Assembly: GCA_028284845.1 (NCBI GenBank)
Contig: JANQQY010000170.1
Span: 1-13,198, forward strand
Direction of reading: 5' to 3'
DNA: 13,198 bases
DNA from: Spirochaetales bacterium
GTDB lineage: Bacteria; Spirochaetota; Spirochaetia; DSM-27196; SLST01
The translations under genes and the position numbers were made by a program. Shown here in pieces: positions 7,529-13,198 of the stretch. The notes below the pieces were generated by a model that worked only from the letters and a program-made list of their open reading frames with translations, did not search any database and had not been told where the DNA came from. Position 1 is the first letter of the stretch. Each line of letters starts with the position of its first letter.

Positions 7529-8530
7529 ATGCGGAGATCGCGATTAGCGGTTGCGTTGCTTCTTCTGACAGCAGTCACCTTGAGCGGCTGCTTCCTGCTT
7601 ACAGGTGGACCATCTCCCGTGTCCATCTCGGTCATTACCGGGGTGACACCTTCGACACTTGGCGAAACGCCCGTGACGGCAATTGAGGAGACCGACGAGT
7701 ACACCGGAACGGTGAGCTGGGACGGCGATTGGTCATGGTCCTCTCGATTCGGAGGAGAGAAGGCGTACACAGCAACAATCACGCTGACGGCAAAACCGGG
7801 GTACTCACTCGCCGATGTGCCAGAGGGTTTCTTCACGGTCCCGGGCGCAACGGTGACCTCCAACGGCTCCGGCGAAGTCACCGCGGTCTTCCCCGCCACG
7901 GCATCTGTGTCAATCGGTGACAGTGCCCTGGGAGGCGTAATCGCTTACATCCTTCAATCGGGCGATCCTGGTTTCGTAGCGGGAGAGCAACGTGGCCTTG
8001 TGGCAGCCACCTCGGATCAAAGCGCGGGTGTCCAGTGGGGCGGGCGTGGAGCCGATCTGTTTGCGAACGGATACACAACAGGAACAGCGATCGGCGACGG
8101 CGCCAGTAACACGACTACCCTGGTCGCGTTCTTTGATGAAATCCGTCAGTCAAGCAGTCCATCTGTCACCTACTACTCCTACAACTGGGCTGGTCTGACC
8201 GGAGGTTCCGAGTCCTTCACAGATGGATCTGTTACGTTTCCCATGTGGAACGAGAATGACGGTACTGTGGCCGCCAAGATTGCCGCTGACTACGAAGTCG
8301 CTGACGGAGCCGTAATCTACGACGACTGGTTCCTCCCGTCTGAGGATGAACTGGGCACTCTGTATGCCAATCGGGTGTTGATTGGCGGCTTTGCAGCTGA
8401 ACGATACTGGACTTCGACCGAAACGGCGGCCGGGGCCGCCGACGCCCGGTACGTCGACTTCGCAGGCGGATCGACGAACGATTGGTTTAAGGACTCCTCG
8501 TACAGGATCCGGGCGGTTCGCGCTTTTTGA
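7529..8530 (+). CDS. Secreted lipoprotein with C-terminal Lcl/DUF1566-like domain
   Basis: 333 aa. A signal peptide (Arg-rich start, hydrophobic ALLLLTAVTL) ends in the lipobox LSGC with Cys21 as the expected lipidated residue. Residues about 33-125 form a beta-rich segment beginning 'ITGVTPSTLGETPVTAIEE', a type common in spirochaetal surface lipoproteins. From about 128 to the end the sequence fits the Lcl/DUF1566 pattern: GGVIAYIL, GLVAATSDQSAGVQW, DWFLPSEDELGTLYANR, ERYWTSTE and the terminal IRAVRAF. The ATG has a strong AGGAGG at 7518-7523 with 5-nt spacing. It is apparently monocistronic. The precise function is unknown; such domains occur in surface or carbohydrate-binding proteins, so an envelope-surface or adhesion role is only an inference. 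Confidence 0.85.
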   Translation: MRRSRLAVALLLLTAVTLSGCFLLTGGPSPVSISVITGVTPSTLGETPVTAIEETDEYTGTVSWDGDWSWSSRFGGEKAYTATITLTAKPGYSLADVPEGFFTVPGATVTSNGSGEVTAVFPATASVSIGDSALGGVIAYILQSGDPGFVAGEQRGLVAATSDQSAGVQWGGRGADLFANGYTTGTAIGDGASNTTTLVAFFDEIRQSSSPSVTYYSYNWAGLTGGSESFTDGSVTFPMWNENDGTVAAKIAADYEVADGAVIYDDWFLPSEDELGTLYANRVLIGGFAAERYWTSTETAAGAADARYVDFAGGSTNDWFKDSSYRIRAVRAF

Positions 8531-9014
8531 GGGGCCTGGCTCTCCTCTTCGTACACTGATCCGCCACCGAGTCCATCTACATAGTAGCTGAAGCCCATGA
8601 CCAATACACAGATTGATCTGGTGATTTCGCTGGTGTCGCAAGCCATCGACTGTGCAATCAGCACATAACTCAGGTTGAATCGAGACAGCGGCATTTCTCA
8701 GATATGCGCTCATCTGGCGTTGACTGCGGAATCGGGTCACGTTGCCGACGGACACGGGAAATGTGACCGAAACGAGCGGACTGGAGTCGCGCAGATATCA
8801 ACCGGACCCCGGCAGTCACGACGGTGGGCGGGGTGCGGTTCAGTTCATAGAGGACACGTTTACGGCCTTGATGGCCGAAAATCACTCCCGTTCGGCCGTG
8901 CCGAATCGGCGACAATTTCGCGAGGCCGATGCCTGATCAGAAGAACGGATGAGGCCCTGTTGGACCTCTTACTAAGTCATTGGTGCCATCAACGAGCTTG
9001 TACGCCAACGTGTA
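8531..9014. other. Gene-poor spacer, no convincing feature
   Basis: About 480 bp between the lipoprotein gene and the transporter promoter. Short frames exist on both strands (for example TTG at 8742 to TGA at 8936, 64 aa) but none has a good ribosome site or a recognised motif. No tRNA or clear rho-independent terminator was seen. It could hold decayed coding sequence. Confidence 0.4.
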
Positions 9015-9043
9015 TTGACCGGTGTGATATTACATAGTAATAC
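9015..9043 (+). promoter_or_regulatory. Sigma70-like promoter of the ABC transporter operon
   Basis: TTGACC (9015-9020), 17 bp spacer, TAATAC (9038-9043): five of six consensus bases in each box at ideal spacing. Transcription would begin near 9050, leaving a 5' leader of about 37 nt, too short for a cobalamin or similar riboswitch. The -10 box overlaps the palindrome at 9028-9042. Confidence 0.65.
9028..9042. promoter_or_regulatory. 15-bp palindrome, candidate operator
   Basis: TATTACATAGTAATA is a perfect 6-bp inverted repeat (TATTAC / GTAATA) around a 3-nt centre. It covers the second half of the promoter spacer and most of the -10 box, the position where a bound repressor would block RNA polymerase. 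Regulation by a metal- or cofactor-sensing repressor is inferred from the genes it controls. I do not recognise it as a standard Fur box, and no regulator gene is in the window. Confidence 0.55.
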
Positions 9044-9086
9044 AACGGCGACGGCGTCGATTCTGGTGACGCTCGAGGAGGCAGAG

Positions 9087-10091
9087 ATGAAGGGACGGCT
9101 CGTCCTCAAGGTTTTCACGGTGCTCACCGTGATCACAGTCGGGGTAACAGCGGCGTTTGCGGGAGGGCGGTCCGAGGCCGCCAGACCGGCCGAAGCAGAG
9201 CGTGCCGACACGGGTGGCGCCGCAGGCGGCCGGTTCACCTTCACCGACGCATCTGGTGCGACAGTGACTCTCGACGGCGAGCCTCAGCGCATCGCTTGTC
9301 TCACCGACATCTGCACCGACATCCTCTACGAGCTTGGACTTGAGCCGGTTGCTGTAAAGCCAGGCGAACTCGCGTACCATCCTAGCTTCTATGGTGAGCG
9401 GGCAGCACAGTTCCAGACGATCGGCGGCTCGTTCATGGAGCCAAGCGTGGAAGATATAGCCGCTGTAGACGCTGACCTCGTGATTGGGCTTGGCGGCGTT
9501 CACGACAACCTACGCGACGCGCTCGGGCCGATAGCGCCTCTTTATACGATGCGCCCCAGCACGATGGCGGACTCGATCCAGTACCTCCGCAGCATGGGCG
9601 AGCTCACTGGACGGGCTGCGGAAGCAGAGGCTGCCGCCGAGCGATTTGTAACCCGCCTGGAGGCGTACAAGGCGCAATCCCCACGAGACAAGACGGTAGC
9701 GATCGTCTTTGCCGGTCCGTTCGGCTTCAACGTAAACACGACTGACGGACCCTACGGCGAAATGCTCGCCGAAGTGACCGATTACCCGTGGCCGGCGCTC
9801 TCGACTACCGCGTTTGTAGCCTACTCGGTTGAACAAGTCCTAGCCGAGGACCCCGATGTGATATTCGGCGTGCCGCAGAACGAGGCAGGCCTTCTGGGAG
9901 ACTCGCTGAACACGATGATGGAAGACGATCCGCTCTGGGGCGAGTTCACCGCGGTCCAGAACGGACAGGTTGTAGACGGGAACGATCCTCTGATTTGGAT
10001 CTACGGACGGGGAACGCGTTCACTCAGTATCGTCCTCGACGAGGTCATGACAAGAACCTATCCCGAGGTCTTCCCCCAGCCACTGCGTTGA
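9087..10091 (+). CDS. ABC importer periplasmic substrate-binding protein (Fe-siderophore/cobalamin type)
   Basis: 334 aa, the normal length for the BtuF/FepB-like (PF01497) family. The signal peptide MKGRLVLKVFTVLTVITVG..AAFA is followed by GGRSEA and a low-complexity Ala/Glu linker to about residue 50. No lipobox cysteine is present, so cleavage by signal peptidase I after AFA is likely. The mature part starts with FTFTDASGATVTLDGEPQRI, then LTDICTDILYELGLEPVAV, VEDIAAVDADLVIGLGG, and later VEQVLAEDPDVIFGV and WGEFTAVQNGQVV, all standard family blocks. ATG 9087 is chosen over an upstream frame start at 9015 because it begins the signal peptide and has GAGGAGG at 9075-9081, 5 nt away; 9015 lies inside the promoter. 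It is the first gene of the importer operon, 10 bp before the first permease. The ligand (iron chelate, corrinoid, other metal complex) cannot be read from the sequence. Confidence 0.9.
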   Translation: MKGRLVLKVFTVLTVITVGVTAAFAGGRSEAARPAEAERADTGGAAGGRFTFTDASGATVTLDGEPQRIACLTDICTDILYELGLEPVAVKPGELAYHPSFYGERAAQFQTIGGSFMEPSVEDIAAVDADLVIGLGGVHDNLRDALGPIAPLYTMRPSTMADSIQYLRSMGELTGRAAEAEAAAERFVTRLEAYKAQSPRDKTVAIVFAGPFGFNVNTTDGPYGEMLAEVTDYPWPALSTTAFVAYSVEQVLAEDPDVIFGVPQNEAGLLGDSLNTMMEDDPLWGEFTAVQNGQVVDGNDPLIWIYGRGTRSLSIVLDEVMTRTYPEVFPQPLR

Positions 10092-10101
10092 CGAGACCGG
10101 A

Positions 10102-11127
10102 GTGATTCACCATCGCTCCTCGGCCGGGACGGGGGTGCGGCGGCGCATTGTAGGCTGGGTATCCGGCTGCGTGGCGTGGATACTCTTGTGCGGTGTGGCT
10201 TTTTTGCTCTTTGGAACACCACAACTTGCGCCCGCAGAGCTGTGGGAGATGGTGTTCGAAGGCGGTGGTGAGAGGGTCGAGCGAATCGTGCTCTTTCAGC
10301 TCCGCTTGCCGCGCCTCGCTCTTGGCCTCCTCTCCGGTACAATGTTGGCAGTCGTTGGGGCAACACTGCAGGCCGTCTTCCGGAATGATCTTGCCGGTCC
10401 GGAGCTACTTGGGGTTTCGTCGGGCGCGACACTCGTGGTTGCCGTGCTGGTCGTCTTTCCCATTGGTCTGCCCTGGGTCCTCTTTCCGTGGCTGGCCCTG
10501 GCGGGCGGGCTTGTGGCAGGCGGCACGGTCGTAGCGGTAGGATCGCGGAGTGGCGGAGGGCGGAGTTTGCTGCTTTCCGGCGTTGCGCTCAGCGCGCTGC
10601 TCAACGGAGCGGTGATCGGTGTGATCAGTATGGGTACGCAAAACGATGTAGGCGCGCTCTACCTGTTCACAGTCGGTAGTCTGGCAGCACGCCGATGGGA
10701 GCACGTGCTCGTCGCCCTACCGTGGGGGCTCGTGGGCGTTCCACTGCTTTGCCTTAGCGGCCGCTCGCTCAATCTGCTGCAGTTGGGGGATGAGGTGGCA
10801 AGTGGCATGGGCCTTTCGACGCGTACAGTCCGCTCGCTGCTCATGTTCACGAGTGCGGGCGTTGTCGCGGCGGTCGTCGCCGTCGCCGGGCCGATCAGCT
10901 GGATAGCCTTGCTCACCCCGCATCTGGTTCGGCGCGTTTTCAATACTACCGATAGTCGAATGGTTGTTCCGCTGAGTGCGCTTACCGGAAGCGCCCTGCT
11001 CGTCAGTGCCGATCTGCTTGCACGCGCTGCCTTCGCACCACTCGAGTTACCGGTCGGTCTCTGGACCAACGTTATAGGAAGCCCAGCGTTGCTGTTTCTC
11101 ATACGTCGTCGAGGCGGGAAGATCTGA
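10102..11127 (+). CDS. FecCD-family ABC transporter permease, first subunit
   Basis: 341 aa, strongly hydrophobic, with the many membrane helices of BtuC/FecCD permeases. The family signature is clear at residues about 67-109: LRLPRLALGLL, then GATLQAVFRNDLAGPELLGVSSGA. A cytoplasmic loop LLQLGDEVASGMGLSTRTVR, the expected ATPase-contact region, and the block VAGPISWIALLTPHLVRR follow. The start is uncertain: GTG 10102 has the only upstream GGAG touching it, with no spacing, and GTG 10135 is an alternative that removes 11 residues. The stop overlaps the next start (TGATG), so both permeases are probably made in step and pair as a heterodimer in the inner membrane. Confidence 0.9.
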   Translation: MIHHRSSAGTGVRRRIVGWVSGCVAWILLCGVAFLLFGTPQLAPAELWEMVFEGGGERVERIVLFQLRLPRLALGLLSGTMLAVVGATLQAVFRNDLAGPELLGVSSGATLVVAVLVVFPIGLPWVLFPWLALAGGLVAGGTVVAVGSRSGGGRSLLLSGVALSALLNGAVIGVISMGTQNDVGALYLFTVGSLAARRWEHVLVALPWGLVGVPLLCLSGRSLNLLQLGDEVASGMGLSTRTVRSLLMFTSAGVVAAVVAVAGPISWIALLTPHLVRRVFNTTDSRMVVPLSALTGSALLVSADLLARAAFAPLELPVGLWTNVIGSPALLFLIRRRGGKI

Positions 11128-12149
11128 TGAGCCGACCGACGCGTTTTCTTCTGGCACTCGGTTTGAGTCTGGCCGCCGTCCTTCTCTTCTTCGTTGTTCA
11201 CCTTGGAGTGGGAAGCGTGAATCTGCCGCCGGAGGCAGTCGTTGCCGCTCTACGCGGAGTGCCGCTCGACTCGACCCATCACAACATCGTTATGAACCTC
11301 CGCTTGCCGCGCGCTCTCATTGCGGTGGTCGCCGGTGCGATGCTCGGGTTGGCCGGCGCCATTCTGCAGTCGCTCGTTCGCAACCCCTTGGCAGAGCCGA
11401 GTTTGACCGGGATCAGTGCCGGTGCGGTGCTCGGGGCGGTGCTCTGGCTGACCCGAGGAGACCTCGCGACACCCGGGCGGAGCCTGCCACCCGTGACGCT
11501 TGCAGGTGGTTTGGCGTCCGGGGTGTTGGTGTACGCGCTTAGCTGGCAGCGGCGTATCGACCCCGCCCGACTGATTTTGACGGGCGTCTTTGTGGGCGCC
11601 GTGCTCAGCGCCATTACCTCGTTTGTGCTTCTTTTGAACCAGGCGTATCTCGCCAGCACGCTGCTTTGGCTGATTGGTTCGCTCAATGGCTTGGCGTGGA
11701 TCCACTGGTCGACACTCTGGCCGTGGGCGCTGGTCACCATGATCGCAGGGTTCGGCTGCGCCGGCTACGCCAACGCGGTTCAGTTAGGTGACGACACGGC
11801 CCAATCTCTTGGCGTCAGACTGGAGACAACGCGAGCACTGCTCTTGGTGGTTGCCGCGGCTCTGACCTCGGGAGCGGTTGCGGTCGTGGGTGCGGTGGGG
11901 TTTATTGGATTGGTTGGGCCCCACATTGCGCGTATCCTCGTTGGCCAGGACGCGCGTCGTTTGTACCCGATCAGCGCCCTCATCGCGGGCAGCCTGTTGC
12001 TTGGCGCCGATTCGCTGGCGCAGTCGATCAGCTTCAACCCACCGTTCGCCGCCAACCCGCAACGGGCTGGGATACCTGTTGGCGCAGTCACCGCGCTGCT
12101 TGGCGCCCCGGTGCTGCTGATACTGCTAAGACGGAGAAGACCACGATGA
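11127..12149 (+). CDS. FecCD-family ABC transporter permease, second subunit
   Basis: 340 aa, multi-pass membrane protein. It has the signature LRLPRALIAVVAGAMLG with GAILQSLVRNPLAEPSLTGISAGA at residues about 58-100, the ATPase-contact loop VQLGDDTAQSLGVRLETTR, and VGAVGFIGLVGPHIARIL near the C terminus. Tandem non-identical permeases are common in iron-chelate importers (FecC/FecD, FepD/FepG). ATG 11127 overlaps the preceding stop by 1 bp; the 3' end overlaps the methyltransferase start by 4 bp (ATGA). Confidence 0.92.
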   Translation: MSRPTRFLLALGLSLAAVLLFFVVHLGVGSVNLPPEAVVAALRGVPLDSTHHNIVMNLRLPRALIAVVAGAMLGLAGAILQSLVRNPLAEPSLTGISAGAVLGAVLWLTRGDLATPGRSLPPVTLAGGLASGVLVYALSWQRRIDPARLILTGVFVGAVLSAITSFVLLLNQAYLASTLLWLIGSLNGLAWIHWSTLWPWALVTMIAGFGCAGYANAVQLGDDTAQSLGVRLETTRALLLVVAAALTSGAVAVVGAVGFIGLVGPHIARILVGQDARRLYPISALIAGSLLLGADSLAQSISFNPPFAANPQRAGIPVGAVTALLGAPVLLILLRRRRPR

Positions 12150-12916
12150 ACATGGATGGCTACCGCTTTGCTCACTGGTACGACTTACTCTGGGACCGCT
12201 CGGATTCGGTACAGCCCGAACTTGCCCTTCTGGAGCCTCTTGCACAAGACGCGCATCACGTGCTCGAGGTCGGTGCAGGCACGGGTCGGCTCGCCCTTGC
12301 TCTCGCCGAAGGTGGAGTGAAGGTCACGTGCATCGAGCCCTCGGATGCAATGCGTACGGTGTTCCTTGCTAAACTGGCCCAGCGGCCGCATCTCTTTCCG
12401 CGCATCACGCTTATGCCCGGTTCAACTGCTCCTACAGACCTCATCGAGTCGGTTGGGCTCGCCTATATGGCCGGTGTGATTCACCATCTGCTGACAACTG
12501 AGGAACTCGACGCGTTGCTGGCGGAGGTGCAACGGGTGCTTCTGCCTGACGGCCGACTGGTGATCGACAGCGTTGCGGCCCGCCCGGCTACTTCGCCTCT
12601 GCCGCAGACCGTGGCCGGCACGGTGCGAATCGGAGCGTTTGAGTATCGCACTACCATGTGGCAAGAGCTTCTCGCTCCGCCCATACACCGCTGGACCTTT
12701 TGCTACGAGATAGTCCGGGAGAAGACGGTGATCGAACGCAACGAAGAGGTGAGTATTGGTCGCGAATGGCTCCGTGAAGAGCTTGAGCGGGCGTTGGAGC
12801 GACGAGGGTTTGCCGTGGAAAGTGTCCATGGCGGCTACGAGGGTCAACCGGTAGTGGAAGAGACCAGCAGCCTTGTGGTCGTCGCTCGGCCGGTGGGTGA
12901 GCACGGTGCGCCCTGA
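12146..12916 (+). CDS. Class I SAM-dependent methyltransferase within the transporter operon
   Basis: 256 aa. It has the Rossmann-type SAM site: motif I VLEVGAGTGR at residues 39-48, acidic Glu64 at the end of strand 2 (VTCIEPSDAM), LAYMAGVIHHLL in the motif IV region, and LLPDGRLVIDSV in the post-motif region. The C-terminal part (TMWQELLAPPIHRWTF, REWLREELERALERRGF) is typical of small-molecule methyltransferases. ATG 12146 has GGAG at 12133-12136, 9 nt upstream; ATG 12152 is an alternative. It overlaps both neighbours, so it is part of the operon. Substrate unknown; context suggests a chelator, the imported complex or a related metabolite. No signal peptide, so cytoplasmic. Confidence 0.88.
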   Translation: MNMDGYRFAHWYDLLWDRSDSVQPELALLEPLAQDAHHVLEVGAGTGRLALALAEGGVKVTCIEPSDAMRTVFLAKLAQRPHLFPRITLMPGSTAPTDLIESVGLAYMAGVIHHLLTTEELDALLAEVQRVLLPDGRLVIDSVAARPATSPLPQTVAGTVRIGAFEYRTTMWQELLAPPIHRWTFCYEIVREKTVIERNEEVSIGREWLREELERALERRGFAVESVHGGYEGQPVVEETSSLVVVARPVGEHGAP

Positions 12917-13198
12917 ACAGTCGGCCCTCGAGGCGCGTGAACTCGAGATCGGCTACGACGGGCGAACCGTTGTACACCAGCTCTCGCTCAGTGTCGCCCA
13001 CGGCGGGATCACAACTTTGGTGGGGCCGAACGGGTCCGGCAAGAGCACGCTACTCAAGGCTCTCGCCCGGCTGCTGCCAGTCGAGTCCGGCGCAGTCTAC
13101 CTCGACGGCAAGCTGATAACTCGCGAATCAACCCGCGCAATCGCTCGGGAGGTAGCGATCCTTCCGCAGGGGCCGATCGCTCCGGCCGGGCTCACAGT
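12906..13198 (+). CDS. ABC transporter ATP-binding protein (FecE/BtuD type), cut by the right edge
   Basis: The first 97 codons are present. The N terminus EARELEIGYDGRTVVHQLSL leads to Walker A GPNGSGKST at residues 40-48 and a Q-loop Gln88 in AILPQGP. The signature motif, Walker B and H-loop lie beyond the window. GTG 12906 is taken as start with GGTGGG at 12892-12897 as a modest ribosome site; in-frame GTG 12897 is also possible. It overlaps the methyltransferase gene by about 11 bp, so it is co-translated with it. It is the expected energising subunit for the two permeases. Confidence 0.9.
   Translation, partial: MRPEQSALEARELEIGYDGRTVVHQLSLSVAHGGITTLVGPNGSGKSTLLKALARLLPVESGAVYLDGKLITRESTRAIAREVAILPQGPIAPAGLT

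Noticed and set aside
8742..8936. Short plus-strand frame starting at TTG in the spacer
   Set aside because: It has no convincing ribosome site, no recognised motif and no neighbour support. It may be decayed coding sequence but cannot be called a gene.
9044..9086. Riboswitch in the leader of the importer operon
   Set aside because: The leader is only about 37 nt and shows no B12-box or other conserved riboswitch element.

Overview
The window (about 13.2 kb, GC-rich, tightly packed genes) looks like chromosomal DNA of a free-living spirochaete (Spirochaeta-like). This rests on style only: a lipoprotein joining a 'GVTP..LGETPVT' beta-type segment to an Lcl/DUF1566-like C-terminal domain, and a periplasmic binding protein whose signal peptide ends in 'AFAGG'. 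No rRNA or other marker gene is present, so the assignment is tentative.

Region 1 (1-6296) is a divergently transcribed amidoligase/transglutaminase locus. On the minus strand, running off the left edge, is a transglutaminase fused to a DUF2126 domain. Facing away from it on the plus strand are three overlapping genes: a class II glutamine amidotransferase-like domain fused to a transglutaminase, a circularly permuted ATP-grasp protein, and an alpha-E protein. This family combination has been predicted by comparative genomics to make or modify peptides, but its product is unknown. The amidotransferase domain keeps most of its active-site motifs yet has Ser, not Cys, at position 2. The two arms share an 81-bp spacer holding a perfect 10-bp inverted repeat.

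Region 2 (6297-7528) is a degraded patch. A 780-bp IS630-family element has intact terminal inverted repeats and flanking TA dinucleotides, but its transposase has lost most of its N-terminal half and carries a frameshift near its end. Next to it is the 3' remnant of a metal/siderophore-type substrate-binding protein gene.

Region 3 (7529-9014) holds one secreted lipoprotein gene and about 480 bp with no convincing gene.

Region 4 (9015-13198) is an Fe3+-siderophore/cobalamin-type ABC importer operon: binding protein, two FecCD-type permeases, a SAM-dependent methyltransferase and an ATPase (cut by the right edge). All junctions after the first are overlapping. A strong sigma70-like promoter with a 15-bp palindrome across its -10 box precedes it, which suggests repression by a ligand- or metal-sensing regulator. 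The methyltransferase between the permease and ATPase genes is the unusual member and hints that the imported chelate, or a ligand for it, is methylated.
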